The notes: generated from the letters alone by a model not told the origin. A stretch of DNA of 64,000 bases from Dermanyssus gallinae (GCA_003439945.1 QVRM01005415.1:1-64000), one strand, 5' to 3'; positions 33,643 through 46,109 are shown, counted from the first letter of the stretch. Program-made: numbers and translations.

Positions 33643-33850
33643 GAGCGGGTCGACGTAGCGGTACGACGTGCATTTGCGTGCGCCTTGCAACCGGAGGTGG
33701 CACATAGATGCAGCACGGGTTCGATTCTTGCCGTTGTTGCACATTTGCATGTATGGGGTTAGTCTTACGAACTTATTTGCAATGCAAAAGCAAATCAGTG
33801 GACGCTAAAAATGTTGGCTGAGAGTCAGCCCGAACAAAAAGTTTTAGGCA
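33643..33850 (+). repeat. tRNA-derived SINE, family A, degraded copy
   Basis: GACGTAGCGGTACGACG occupies the A-box position and CGGGTTCGATTC is the B box. The body CGTTGTTGCACATTTG...GGACGCTAAA.ATGTTGGCTGAGAGTCAGCCCGAA matches the copies at 35198, 35816 and 57895. No clear target duplication. Confidence 0.75.
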
Positions 33851-35182
33851 TACCCCATCTCAGTGGTGAAGGCAACATCGTTGTACTCGTCGTCACCACT
33901 ACTTACGTGCAGAAGGACTGGTCGGTGAACGCCCCCTCCGACAAGTCAGCCGTCCAATCGACGACACAGCACGCAGGAAGCAGCAATTTTGCATAACACT
34001 TTGGATAACTCGGTTCGATTAGATGTCTGCTTTTCAGGTCTAAATCGAACGGTATAATCGGTCGTTTTACACCTTCTTATACACCCACACAAATGTATAC
34101 GACGCGTGTGTGTCTTATGTTTACCAGCGGATCAGCCCCGGTAAAACCGGCGTCGGAGATATTGAGTCTAACTGGATTCGGTTGGGTTCGCACAAAGTTT
34201 GTCTAGGGTAGTTTGCAAGTAGCTGCATGACTAACACCGAAAGCATTATTGGCTCCTCTAGCTGTTGAACGCGTTGTAGACACTGTTGGCATTTGCCGCA
34301 TGCTTGGTCGGTATAGCAACAACAACACGAACAATCACAACAGCAGCAACAACAACAGCATGTGCAGCAACAGCAACAGCAGCAACAACAACATCTACAA
34401 TAACGACAACGACAACAACAACAATACCGCTACCATTAACAGCAGAAACAACAACAACACCATCAGCAACAACAGCGAGCGTCCTTTGTGCAGAGCGAGT
34501 TCGACACGACGTACTTTCAAGTCCGATTCAGCAAAAGACGGTGCTTTTCGGTGTGTTGCCTCGCTGCGCTATCAGCGTAGCAAAGGCATTGCGTAAAACG
34601 CATGACCATCGCCCAACTGCAACCGGCTATCGTAGCCGGGACGATGGCCAGAGTTTTCTCGTTCTCTGCGACGCCAGCCAAGAGGAACCGAGCAAGCCGA
34701 GGTGCGGAAAGTGAGGGAAGGGCAATTGAAGAGAGAAAACCGCAAGGCAAACAAACACGAACCTAAATCAATTCTAGCTAAGTCCAGCAATTGACATCGC
34801 GTGTTGCTCCTCCTGTTGCTTCTGCTTCTGATGCTGCTGCTGTTGCCACGGCAATCGGTTGCAATTGATGCTAACGAACTGTATTTCTCGTCACGATACC
34901 GCCAGTCAAACTTTCTGATTCAGCCGCCACCACTGCTTCGTTCTTCGCTTCGGCCAGGGCCGCGCGATAAGCAAACGAACGGCTCGCTATTTGCACAGCA
35001 AGACCAGACACCACGAAGACGGACCAAATGACGGACCAGTTCATCCGCGACGTGTCGAACGACTCAGTCAGTCAACTTTGACGTGGACGCCTGTCGCCTA
35101 GATCGCGAGCAGAGTGCCGTCTCGTTGTTGTCGTCGTCCCTGACGTGAACAAGGACGTGGCAATTCTTGTGCTGTGCGATCT
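33851..35182. other. unassigned sequence with interrupted (CAA)n
   Basis: (CAA)n with CAG and GAC interruptions lies at about 34315-34475. The 115- and 142-codon frames over it are Asn- or Thr-rich translations of that repeat. GACTCAGTCAGTCAAC near 35062 resembles an initiator, without downstream support. Confidence 0.4.
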
Positions 35183-35197
35183 TAGGCGGTATCGGCT

Positions 35198-35383
35198 ATC
35201 GAGCCCGGTGGCGTGGTGGATTAAGTCTGCGCCTCGCAACCGGAGGAAACACATAAATGCGCGGGTTCGAGCCCCACCGTTGCACCGATTTGTATTTGTG
35301 GGTCTCCGTCTATGAAGCAATGTGAAAAACAGTTCCGTAGACGTTAAATCTTGGCTGAGCGTCAGCCCGAAACTTTACGTTAC
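35198..35383 (+). repeat. tRNA-derived SINE, family A, with target-site duplication
   Basis: Head GAGCCCGGTGGCGTGGTGGA (A box) and GCGGGTTCGAGCCCC (B box), then a body ending TTGGCTGAGCGTCAGCCCGAA. A 15-bp direct repeat TAGGC(G/T)GTATCGGCT flanks it (35183-35197 and 35384-35398, one mismatch), the mark of LINE-driven insertion. Confidence 0.88.
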
Positions 35384-35815
35384 TAGGCTGTATCGGCTGG
35401 AAGCTAGGGGCTGAAGCTAGCTAGCTGCTACATGTACAACAGGCGGCATTCACTTGCATGATGTTCTGTTGACGTGTTGTTTCATCGAACGGCGCAGAGC
35501 GACGAAATGCTTGTTGTCGTAATTGTCGTTGCAGAAATTTGATGAAACAAAAAACGTCCACTACAAGTGGCGGTTGTCATCAGGCAATCAATCGTCAGGA
35601 GGCATCGCTGTAGCTTTCTCCATAAGAGAGTCAAGAATCAGGAACAAGCACAAGAAATATAAAAACGAGACGAGAAGAGCAGAGGATGAACAAGAAACAG
35701 ATTGCAGTCAGCCGAGTGCACTGCCAAAACAAGCAATCCAAATTATTTTTAAAAAAATCAAATTTATTTAAATTAAGCAGAAGTTAAGTAGTAGTAGTAG
35801 TATTAATAATAGTAG

Positions 35816-35970
35816 TCTGCGCGTCGCGATCGCAGGAGACACATGGGTGCGCAAGTTCGATCTCCACCGTTGCACATTTGTGTTTCTAATGAGGTCCGTC
35901 GATGAAACAATGCAAAAAGCAGTCCCATGGACGTTAAATCTTGGCTGAGGGTCAGTCCGAAAAGTATATT
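35816..35970 (+). repeat. tRNA-derived SINE, family A, 5'-truncated
   Basis: Begins inside the tRNA-like head (GTCTGCGCGTCGCGATCG). It keeps a B box (AAGTTCGATCTCC) and the body GTCCGTCGATGAAACAATGC...TTGGCTGAGGGTCAGTCCGAA. It lacks the A box, so it should not be transcribed on its own. It is preceded by (TAG)n. Confidence 0.8.
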
Positions 35971-36621
35971 TTTCTTTATATTAGTAGTAATAGTAGGAAT
36001 GGTATTCCTGACACTGGTAGTGATTTTTTTGTTAGTTATCTATTTACTTGTGCATTCCTTTTCGTCGTTGCTTCTTAACTCTCTGATGAAGTGATTGCCT
36101 AAGACGTATTCCCGAGAGGTCAAAAAGCTCTGTAAAAATACATATACACGCATACACACACACACGCCCAGATACAAACATACTTGCCAGGAGGAGAGTT
36201 CAGGGACCGTTCGTTGTTATTGTCTGGTAATCGATTTATTTCATAGTGTCACTAACAGTAGTCAAATAAGAAGAGTACAGTGACGAAGTAGCAAACTCGG
36301 AGAACGAATAGTAACCGTAGAAGGACTGGGTGGACTAAGCTGGGCTAATGCGATTAGCCATAACTAAGCTAGATGCTGATAGAATGCTGTAGTGTAGGCA
36401 TGCTGCATGACTGTAGACTGAAGCGCAAATAGTCACGTAGTTAACTCGTGCATGTTGTACAACTTGTGCCAGCCAGTTAGTGGCTGCTGCGGCGGTTCTA
36501 ATACTAGAAGTTTGGCAAGCGTAGCTTAAAGGGCAATTGCAGAGTTCTGAAAAGACGGGGGACGCGGGGGGAGCTTTGCTATGCGTGGGATAGAATCCTG
36601 CCGGAGAAAAGATTCATCGTT
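35971..36621. other. unassigned sequence
   Basis: No recognised feature in this 650-bp stretch. Confidence 0.35.
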
Positions 36622-37006
36622 TTCTTTAGCCCGTGAAAGACTAGTATGTTAGTCTGTCATACCGCTGTCATCTTCCCGAGAGTGTCGCCAGTTCGACCCT
36701 TGTTTTCAATTGAGCCCTTTCTTTAAGCTATGCTTGTTGTGTGAACAGATGATAAATACAATCTACATTTTTTAGGGGGTGACTTTTCTCCGTCTCCTAC
36801 GGGTCTTATCCTTGAGATATCTAGGGTTTCCTAAACAGTCCTTGTGGCAGCATGGCCGCCGACTCTCAGGGGTATATGGTTTATCATCTGTTCTCAATGA
36901 GCATTGCTCAAACAAAATTTGACCACCGTCGGGGATCGAACCGGCGATAACCCAGTTGATGACAATTATGACTAGCGAACTAGCCCCTATATCACGCCAC
37001 CACGAT
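36622..37006. repeat. two tRNA-derived SINE heads (family C) in inverted orientation around a shared core
   Basis: The plus-strand head at about 36624-36690 has TTTAGCCCGTGAAAGAC and the B box CAGTTCGACCC. The minus-strand head at about 37005-36930 has GGTGGCGTGATATAGGGGC and the B box GGTTCGATCCC. The two heads align with each other through TAGTC, GTCATC and TCGCC, and both run into GAACAGATGATAAA (about 36743 and 36893, facing inward). The core between them contains CTAGATATCTCAAGGATAAG-type sequence read on the minus strand. This is an inverted pair of SINEs, or a composite with a tRNA-like head at each end. Confidence 0.65.
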
Positions 37007-37802
37007 CAATACTATCTATTCAGGCTAGGAGTCAGCGACAGTTCTGCCACAAGTTCTGTTGGGTAAACCTAGGATATCTCAAGTTGACCAAATTTATGCT
37101 GCCGCTGTAAGCGCCCCTGCAAGTGTTGCTGCTGTTGTTGTTGTTGTTGTGGCGTGTCCGTATCAGATACCATATTAAGCGTATAAAAAGCCCATCCATT
37201 CCCATATGCTACCTCGCACATGCTGGACATATATGCTGTATATAGTATACATATCGCGTCGGTTAATATACACATACATGTTAATATGTGTGATTTTAGA
37301 AATGTATATTCGTTTGGAGGTTGAGAGTATGACCGGCAGACAAAGGAGCTTACACTACTAGTGTCCTTCAGCAAGGGCAAACCCTTAATCTGGAACGAAA
37401 CGCCCTCATTGACCTATAGCTGGTAAGCCGCCCTTCTCCGTCCTGGACAATCCGCCAGACTGGCGGAGCAGGCCAAAGTCTCTTAATACTCGCACACTTG
37501 GTGCTCATCTGCCAGTTTCAGTCGCTTGCGTTCGAAACGATGCGAGATTCGGAACGTCTTACGGCACAGTTACTTTCCAAGGTCGGGTTCTTCCTGGAAA
37601 CACCCGGCGTTTCGATAAGAAACGCACTCGTGGCCTTATACGGTAGAAGCTAGCTATGGATATTCGATGCGGGAATGCGGCGGCTCTCTTGCGGGGGCCA
37701 AGCACCTTTGCCTGACGGATCAAGGTGAGATAAGCAACGGTCTGAGGCGGTCTGGCAGACGGGGACGTTTGGCCAGAGCTGTGACACACGTTAACGTGAA
37801 GC

Positions 37803-37859
<57 letters not shown>

Positions 37860-38011
37860 AGTTTTATTAACACCCAAACTGGGTACATGTGTTTATGTTA
37901 CATCAAAATGTTTCGAGACACCAACAATCTAGCGTTTTGCTAGTTCTGCTATAGATCTAACCGTCGGGCATACCGCGGCGTAGTATCGATCACATTTGCT
38001 TCAGCATTGTT

Positions 38012-38061
<50 letters not shown>

Positions 38062-39542
38062 CAAACAAAGGCATCTTAACTGATACAGATACTAAATATG
38101 TTCCCTACATCTTGATTTACCACCAATGCAACTAGACAAATTAAGTTTCCCTAGCCGGGAGTCGGCCTGCCATTAAGCAGCTATACGTATGTGAGCCTTG
38201 CAGGGTGTACTATTTTGCAAACTACTATACCTGTTATGCTAGTCGCTACACGAGTATAAGAGAGATTACTAAATTTCAAGACAAATTGCTATATTTATAG
38301 ACAAGAACGTGAGTGAGTATGTCGAAAAGAAATGTTTTACCAAAAAAACGTATACGTTTTCCAAGCACGTACTCATGTATACAAGTGAGCGGTAGTCTCT
38401 TCTTCCCGCTGTCACTGTATTTAGTTTATCTCTTTCTCTCTCTGTGCCCCTGTCTCAGGCTCGTAACGTTAGATGCAGCTGTAGCAGCAGCAACAGCAGC
38501 AGCACAGTGGTTGCTCGCTAATACATCTAAACAGGGTACGACGTCTGGAATAAAAGCACGCTAATGGGCGTTTTTTTTTTCGGCCCCCCGGCCGAGAGCA
38601 GCGGCTGGAACTCCGCCGAGGGCCATTTATCAGTTACTTCGTCGGTCCGAACTGCGAGCGTCCGACGAGGAGCGAGTGAAAAAAACAGTAACGGGGTGGC
38701 GGCCTGGGGGGGTGGGGCTATGACTCTGGAAAGGGAAGAGGCATTACGACTTAAACCTCGGAGCTTTTGAGAGCCTCGGAGACTTCAGGCCTGTCAAGAC
38801 AACCCAGACAACCCCAACTCCCCCCCCCCCCGCCAAGCCCGTCCGCCGAACTAGAAGCGAAGCATCTGCAATGGTGGCATTCTCGTTAGAACGCCGGCTG
38901 CGTTGGCTGACAACAAGTTTCGGCCAACGCTTAGATTCGACACAAGCCCTGTCTGTTTCCTATTCCCACATCCTCTCTCTCTCTCTATAGCTCTACGACT
39001 TTTTATCTCCTGCTCGCTCTTTCTCTCTCTATCTCTCTCTCGCCTCTCTTTCTGTCCCCTTTGTAATGTCTGGTCGACAGCAATTGCAGCCCAAGCAATT
39101 CAGACTGGCGCAAGGCTGGAACAGACCGACTGATTGTCGTCTCTCGGCTAACAGCGTGCTGCTAGGTGCGGAGGATGAAGGGGTCTATTGTTGCCGATGT
39201 GCTGTACGCAAACCGCAATACAATGCGCTTTTTGGCTAAGTGCAATAGTGGTCTTTCTTTTACACGCTGCTTTGTGTAGTTAAGCGAACCACCGCTACCA
39301 CCATCACCATGACCAGCACTGCTTGTGCCGTTGTAGCCTGTTGTAGATGTGATGCTTCCCGCCGTTTAGGTGGCGGCTGGTATCGGGAACGCCTCACTCA
39401 GGGCGCGTAATCTGTGGGAGAAGCGCGGTTTGTTACTCTATTTATTACCGCGCACATCGGGCCTCGTTCTGTACTCTTACAGGACATACTGCGCGCATAT
39501 CCTACGAGTGAGTTTGTGAATAGGCGAATGCCTGCAACTTAG
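37007..39542. other. unassigned sequence with microsatellites
   Basis: (GTT)n near 37125-37150; (TA)n at 37806-37856 and 38016-38059; a C run at 38820-38831; (CT)n-rich DNA at about 38968-39050. GC is visibly higher around 38570-38800, where an open frame (38564-38770) has no family motif. Confidence 0.4.
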
Positions 39543-39803
39543 CTTCGCATAGCCCTTAAAAAGGGCGACTCTGACCAGTCCAACACTGAACCAGCGCGTA
39601 GGATCGCAGACAAGAAGCATGTTGATGTCTTTGCGTCCGCTGGAAGCTTATTGAGTGAAAAACTACGTTCGAAATTAGACCAAGTGTGCCCCGCCCGGCT
39701 GCACAAAGTCCTGCTACGAGAGTCCTGCATTTCGGATGGATGGACAAACGAAGAACGCACTCGTTTTATTCTCAAAATGAAGATTTGTTTCTTATTTGCC
39801 TAA
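39543..39803 (+). CDS. unrecognised 86-codon open segment, possible exon or element fragment
   Basis: An open frame without its own useful start runs from just after TGCAACTTAG, which could be a splice acceptor, to a TAA at 39801-39803. Its translation is compositionally protein-like rather than repetitive: charged helix-like residues, KLRSKLDQVCPARLHKVLLR and ISDGWTNEERTRFILKMK. I know no matching family. It may be the last exon of a host gene, a transposon-derived fragment or a chance frame. No splice partner or polyadenylation signal was identified. Confidence 0.25.
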   Translation, partial: LRIALKKGDSDQSNTEPARRIADKKHVDVFASAGSLLSEKLRSKLDQVCPARLHKVLLRESCISDGWTNEERTRFILKMKICFLFA

Positions 39804-40295
39804 TGAAATGTCTCAAGCTTCAGACATACATGTTATAGCGTCACCCAAGCACGATCAAACGTCACCAAACGGACAAGCGTACTCCGAAAATGCTGTTATT
39901 AGATGTGAGGAACGAGTCTAAAAACAAAACGTGCACAGACTGATTTCTTCTCGACCATGCTGTTGTTGCAAAAATTCGCTGAAATGCACCTTAAGTGACG
40001 AGACATTGAGAAAACAAAAGAAAAACAAAAATAGCCATAAAACTAGGGCTTTAGCCATAGGCGGCAGTTTGAGAGGCACCCTAAGCAGACATATCATCAT
40101 AATAATTGGGTTGTCCCAGCAGTTTTTGTGTGTTTGTCGATCGGTATGATTCTGTCATCTATTCTCAATGACTTTTACTTCCGCAACTAAAATTGAAACT
40201 GTTGGACGGAAGACTGGTTTGCTAATCACGGACCTTACGCGCGCAAGTCTCTTGAGATCAAACCTTGCTTTGCTTCCTCAACGCTTCATTCACTT

Positions 40296-40341
<46 letters not shown>

Positions 40342-40505
40342 CGAAAATATATTCCGAAAATTACGGTCGCTCAAAAATGCCTCCATTTCATTGCGGGGAT
40401 GCACACGAGGCCGGCAGTTTGCATAAACGTATGCTGTGTAGATTGGCTTTTAGCCAATGAAGTCAACATTGCTTTAAGTTTGTGAACTTTCAATGAAAAC
40501 AAAAA

Positions 40506-40551
<46 letters not shown>

Positions 40552-41563
40552 CACTCCTAAGTAAACTCGTCTAAAATTAGATTGTCCTTTTTATCCACGC
40601 CAACGGTCGGTTCTAGCTCTGGATGATAAGGTACGTCATATCCCGTTATCGAGACGTACTACAAAATATCATTCATGATCCTAAAAGTCTTGATGGGCCT
40701 ACCAAACGAGGCATGGCGTTCCTGCGCCAACGCTCTTAGCCTGGGTTCGAGTGCGGCCTTATTTTAGACCTACGACGGTGGAGTAAAAAAAACAATCCGC
40801 TCGAGCAAGTGTCTCCTCTTTATTGTTACCAAGGAATTGTCGTATGATATTGAAGCATTTATAGAAGCGGATAAACCGTGCTGCTAAAATTGTCGCTGTA
40901 TACTCTAGATAATTACGTAAGTCGTCAGCACATCGACCCTGATAACAACGTGTTCTTTTTGCTATTCCCCGCCGCGCTGCTGATTTGAAAGAGCCTCCTT
41001 CACTTTCGAGATACAACAGTTGCATACAACAGACTGTATCCGCCCTACCCGAAAGACAATCGTTGAATTGCACGGCCTTACGCGCTCCTAGTGCTATTGT
41101 CCTTTAGAAGTATTTATTTTATTGCTGTCTGAACAAACTGCCTTGTATGGCCAAAGTGGTCAGCCACTTTTTGGATTGAGATATCGCTTCTAAGATCGCC
41201 TTGTGAGTCGCAGTCTTCCTCACGTTGCGGCGTATCTTGGAAGAACTTGGGAAACGTATTTGTGACCAGTAGGAGTTCTACTAAAATTCTCGATCGAAAG
41301 ACCTCGCTTCGATTGGCCTCGTCGTTTTAATGGGAAAGCCCGCGAAGCCAGATATCATTTTTTCTCTCCGACAAGCCGTTACAGAGCTTTTTCTGTTCTT
41401 CAAATTGAACTCTGGCTCTCTAAAGACACCTTTGATTGTGTGAATTTCTGCCGGGTACGTTCTGCCATTTTCGTGTGGTCACTCCGACTTTCAATCATTG
41501 CTTGCTTCGTTGCCCTACAGTTCCAAAAGGCACTATAATGACAGCGGTATAGAAGAATATATA

Positions 41564-41604
<41 letters not shown>

Positions 41605-43121
41605 GATCCTGACACCCAATAAGCTTTTATAGATTGAGGAAATGCAAGAAAGTTCTCATCACAATTAACTACCAGTGCATAGATAAAACTGCAGGTAAGG
41701 GTTTGATGTGCTTTGCTGCTCTCTGGCAAAGATTTACGTTACCTTGGGCTTTTATTGGCCGAACGGACTGCAGAGCCGGGCCGATGTGACGCGTCCTAGT
41801 GCGTGACTACCCGACGATGCTGAAGACGCTGAGCTCATATGGATATACGACAATCGAATTGTAGCTCGGATAAACATAACAGCAGCGTTCGTGCACTAGT
41901 ACCATGGCGTGCAACCGAAAACCTTAGGCAACCGAAGCCAAGTTATCCAGACGTTAGTTTCAGGACATAAATGAGAGAGCTTAGACGCCAGTTAGTACAG
42001 GAGAACACTAACTGCGCGTATAACGACCATCATAGCAAGCAAAACTAAACACCAGAGGGGCAGTCGTAGCATTAACGGCAACATTATTAGTAGCAGCAAA
42101 ACTTACAATCGTAACAGAAACAACAGCTGCAACGAAACCAGTAGGAACACGAGCAACAGCAGATATCACAGCAGTTAATCACAACATCAATAAAACTGCA
42201 GACACGACATAAATACGGAAGCGGAATCAATAACACTGAAAGCAATAACACTGACCGTATCGCTTACAGCAATAATAAAAACAGCAGCAGCAGCAGTAAC
42301 AGAGGCAGCAACAACAACAACAAAAACAATAACAACAACAACAACAGTAGCAACAACAATAGCAGTAGAGCAACAAAAACAAACAAACGTCGACTGCCGG
42401 CAACTTTTCAAAGCGCGAGGGGCGTATAGTCATCTATATATATCGTCTCAATGTCGAGTTATTTTCAGATTTCAGAAACCGGTCATTTCGGCCGAAATTC
42501 CGGTGTCGCTGGCTGGTGGTGACTTGAGCTCGAGTCTGAGTGCATTGGGTGGCGGCGCCGATGATGACGACGACGACGACGACAACGACCTGACGACATA
42601 GCGATCTGATGATGATCTACGGCTATCTTTCGTGTCGACAGTGATATTTTGTTTCGGCTCCGTTGCTTGATACCGCCGCCCATCGGCAGAACAGGGCGGC
42701 AAGGGTGGCGGCAAGGTTGGTGCTTCTCGCGCTTCAGACTGTCGCGTTCGACTGTCGCGCAAGCAATCTCCCGCCTTCGACTGACGACCTGACGGACGAT
42801 TTCGTCCAACGCGCGCGGGGTTCGGTCGATTTCAAAAAGATACATACATGCGTACTCGGGCAACAAGTATGTACTATGTGTATCGTTGTTGTAGGCACAT
42901 GACAACAACAGAGGCTGTTGTTGTTGTCGTTGTTGTTGTTGCCATCTCAATGGCCAATCACTGCTCGAACAGAACGTTGAACACAGAAGATCGGACCTTA
43001 GGTCGGGCACCGCTGTACGAATAGGGTCAGGGTATAGGATCGCACTAAACTTGCAGGGTGAAGTTTTCGAGACGAGATGAGAGTCTGTATAGAGCGCGTC
43101 TACCAAGCACCAAGCAAGACA
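39804..43121. other. unassigned sequence with microsatellites
   Basis: (TA)n at 40299-40338, 40513-40551 and 41560-41584, the last followed by (GA)n to about 41604. CAA/CAG-rich DNA lies at about 42270-42372 and (GTT)n at 42912-42943. A 207-codon frame at 42483-43106 (-) has Gln and Arg runs and no domain. CADDLRNYLEY near 40925 (-) looks faintly like an RT box but has no supporting motif. Confidence 0.4.
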
Positions 43122-43304
43122 ACTGGTGGTTTAGTGACAAAGAGCCTTTGCCTTGCATTCGGGAGGTTGCCTGGGTTTGAGACCCAGAGCGGCCACTCTT
43201 AAATTGGTTTTCATGGTTTCCAATTTAGACTAGGTAATGGCCGGAGTCGATTAAAAATTAGCCATCACACGAATAAACCGTACACGGGCATATTAGCCTT
43301 ATAA
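43122..43304 (+). repeat. tRNA-derived SINE, family B
   Basis: Head TGGTTTAGTGACAAAGAGCC (A-box-like) and GGGTTTGAGACCC (B box), then CATGGTTTCCAATTTAGAC, AATGGCCGGAGTCGATTAAA and CGTACACGGGCATATTAGCC, in the same order as the minus-strand copy at 21655-21833. Confidence 0.8.
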
Positions 43305-43955
43305 AACATCGAAGAAAAAAGTTAGATAACGGAATACCTTTCAACAGCGGCTGTCGAGTGTGTCGCTTATCATCTGTTGGCCGCTAGTAATAACGGGTAG
43401 CAAGCAGTTTGCCTCGACTCAATGCAGGCTGTGTTTTCGTACGTGATATTGGACGTGTAGGTAGTATCTGGTTAGGCCGTGTGCGTTTAAACCAAGTGGT
43501 GCCATATGTTCTGGCTATGGATTCTGGAAACGAGGGGGGGAGGGGCGTGGGGCAATAAATGAATAGTGGGTTAAAAAGCAGTACTTAGCCGGGACATTTT
43601 ACTCTTCTGAGCTGCTCCCTTTTTCGCCCAACTCACTCCAACAGCACCACCTGACTATATGTGCTGCGAAGCTGAAATTTCGGATTAAATACCCATCTAG
43701 CAACAGTTCGAAACCAGGGCCTCTACCAAGCAACCCGAAAACTGTACAGTCAACGTACGTGCAAGTATGTAGGCTTAGGATGGTATACACGAAAACATAG
43801 ACAATACGATTTAAATTATTATTTGTCGTTGCTTTTCCGATAAGTATACTTCAAGTAAGTTTAACTAGCTTCAAGTATGTTTAAACGTAAGTTACAGCAT
43901 TGTTCTTCTCTGTTTGAATGCGTGTAAAAACACTCGGATAGAAAATATGCGTTAT
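43305..43955. other. unassigned sequence
   Basis: No recognised feature. Confidence 0.35.
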
Positions 43956-44035
43956 TAACTGAGCAATGGAAGGCCTTGCATTCGAAAGATTGTCTGCCTT
44001 TATATAGGTTTTCATCCTTTTTAATTTAAAGTTCG
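43956..44035 (+). repeat. SINE family B fragment with internal deletion
   Basis: GGCCTTGCATTCGAAAGATTGTCTGCC followed by GGTTTTCATCCTTTTTAATTTA matches the 43144-43230 part of the family B copy, with the B box deleted. Only about 80 bp align. Confidence 0.45.
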
Positions 44036-44554
44036 ACGATCAATGAGAGGTGTCATGTCTAGATGAATTGTTCTAATGTGCGTAGACAGTTGTGGATCTT
44101 TGCATACTTTGAAGTGACTAGTAATTTATTTATCATGTGTGAATGGGGCACAAGCACAACTTCTTCTATAACAGATCTAACTTCTGGGAAGAGTCAATTA
44201 AATTGTTGTGCACATTTCCAGGGAATAAACAAATTGCCCAAACTTGTTACCTAACCACATGTTCTAACTAAAATAAAATGCGTATCCCCTGTAGAGTATT
44301 ATACAAAGCACAAAACGGAAAAAATATTTACCGAAGCAAAACTTAGATAAAGTAAATAAAACATAACAAAAAGCGCCTGCATCTTGAATGAGCACGTGTT
44401 CAAACATTATTGTTAAGCCTATGCCAGATTGCTCTAGGGGGCATACCTCAACATCGCTTTGGTGCCCTATATAGGGATCGGCCATTCAATCTACATTAGT
44501 TGCATGTAGCTTAGATGCCATCTTATCCTATTTAGTAATTGACGTGTTAAAAAA
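44036..44554. other. unassigned sequence
   Basis: No recognised feature. Confidence 0.35.
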
Positions 44555-44555
44555 C

Positions 44556-44615
44556 ATGTACATAACTCTACTACATGTATATACGACCCCATACATGTAG
44601 TAGAGTTATGTACAT
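44556..44615. other. perfect 25-bp stem-loop
   Basis: Arms 44556-44580 and 44591-44615 (ATGTACATAACTCTACTACA then TGTAT, and its exact complement) enclose a 10-nt loop ATACGACCCC. The arms show no mismatch. This is the first of four stem-loops within about 400 bp. Confidence 0.85.
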
Positions 44616-44833
44616 ATTTTGTACAACAAAACCTGATTTAAAATGGACTTCGGTCCTGTAAACCGGCAGCAAAAATAGCTTCGAGATCATTGTTCATTTA
44701 TAAATATAGAGATCAACAAGACATATAACTGCAGTAAAAAAGCAGCTGGCAATAACGAAAACAAACGAGATGTTGAGAATGCGTAATGCAATCTATGTGC
44801 TTCAATCAAACAGAACGATCTGTGATAAAACCC

Positions 44834-44962
44834 ATAGTCCATTGTTGAATCTTTATGGACTATAGCAAAGCCCTGACAAAGGGGCTTTGCCTCCATCTAT
44901 AGCTCAGTGGAAAGCCACCAACACCCTTCTAATGCACGGGTGTTGGTGGCTTTCCTCTGAGC
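44834..44962. other. cluster of three stem-loops
   Basis: First: ATAGTCCAT (44834-44842) with ATGGACTAT (44855-44863). Second: GCAAAGCCC (44865-44873) with GGGCTTTGC (44882-44890). Third and strongest: 25-bp arms 44902-44926 and 44938-44962 with one mismatch and an 11-nt loop. The third begins GCTCAGTGGAAAGCC after TATA, resembling a tRNA D-arm/A box (TAGCTCAGTGG). It could be a small-RNA hairpin or a palindromised tRNA or SINE fragment. No function is shown. Confidence 0.75.
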
Positions 44963-45054
44963 GTAACTTCGAGCTTTATTGAGAACACTTTACTGGTGCA
45001 GAGTGAGGACCGCGATCGGTACGGGTAAAGCAAAATATAGGAACCCCGCAAGGG

Positions 45055-45140
45055 AATTCTCTGAGCTGCTTGTAGAAGTAACCGCCATGAGGGCCAAGGC
45101 TGTGAAATGCAGGCGAGGGGTCGATTGGCTGCAAAAGACG
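45055..45140 (+). pseudogene. RT fragment related to the element at 54776-55492
   Basis: LLVEVTAMRAKAVKCRRG aligns with GLEINARKTKTCKFRRG of the minus-strand RT at 55.3 kb. The next bases (GGGG.CGATTGGCTGCAAAAGACG) also align after a one-base deletion. About 85 bp are recognisable. It is a small fragment of that LINE family. Confidence 0.5.
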
Positions 45141-46109
45141 TTATACGTCGCGGCGTCCAACCTTTAGAGTTTGTCATTTCTGTGGCCTCGGTTCCATTAC
45201 GCTGGAACTACCTTCATTGCGCACATCGTCGAAACGGTACGCACAGCTCTCCCGTCGCCCCCCCCCCCCCTATGAACAGGTAGGCGACTGCGTGACCTGG
45301 CGTCAGTAACCCTGTTCTACTTTAAAAATGTTGCAAAGCTGATGTGTGGACTTTACGAAGCATGGGGACGCCTCACTCGAGCAAACTTTGGTTTGCTTGA
45401 AAGTTGCCACTCAATGTACACGCAGCGAGTACTTTGGTCATCAATCGCACCTTGGTTAGGGGTTAAGACACCGCGTACAGTACTGTCCAAAAGGTTTGCA
45501 TTGGAGTAGGAAAATTAAGTAGAAGTCCGACGGAAGGTTGGTGACCTGGACTATATACGAATAACCGGAACGCGGCGACGATACCATACCGGTGCATTTA
45601 GACGCTGTCGTGCCACGGGCATATTAGCTCATTACAAGCATCTAAATATAATTGTCAGAACGTTATATAATTAGACAGTGCGTCTCACCTATGGGTAACC
45701 TTGCTCGTTACAATCGCCACGTCTATAGCGAATACAAAGTTATTGGCTATCATCACCTGGTTTGTTCGAATACGAATTTGACGAGAAGCGCATTTGTCGA
45801 CTGTGTTACCAACGTGTTTGAACGATTGTGCGTCTGCCTGCCTGGCCCCTACGAATATATCGCTGCACTGCCTCTCCTGCATACTTTACACACTGAGAGT
45901 AGCTGACAACAGTATAAATAGCAATGCATACCCCTATGCACCCCCATAATGTGTATGCATACTCCATATGAGTGAAATAAGTGTGATGAGTATGAGAAAA
46001 AATAGGCCGAGATACTAAACAGGTAATCCTCTTTATGCAGAGGAGTATAAGCCAAATACACTAAGAAGATCAAATCACACTGGCAGTACGCTTGAACTGT
46101 TTCAGCGCG
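45141..46109. other. unassigned sequence
   Basis: A 13-base C run lies at 45258-45270. No gene recognised. Confidence 0.35.

Noticed and set aside
40759..41073. CADDL box as a reverse transcriptase
   Set aside because: A single short motif without any neighbouring RT region; likely chance.
42483..43106. 207-codon minus-strand frame with Gln and Arg runs
   Set aside because: The runs are microsatellite-driven, there is no motif, and the opposite strand is also open.
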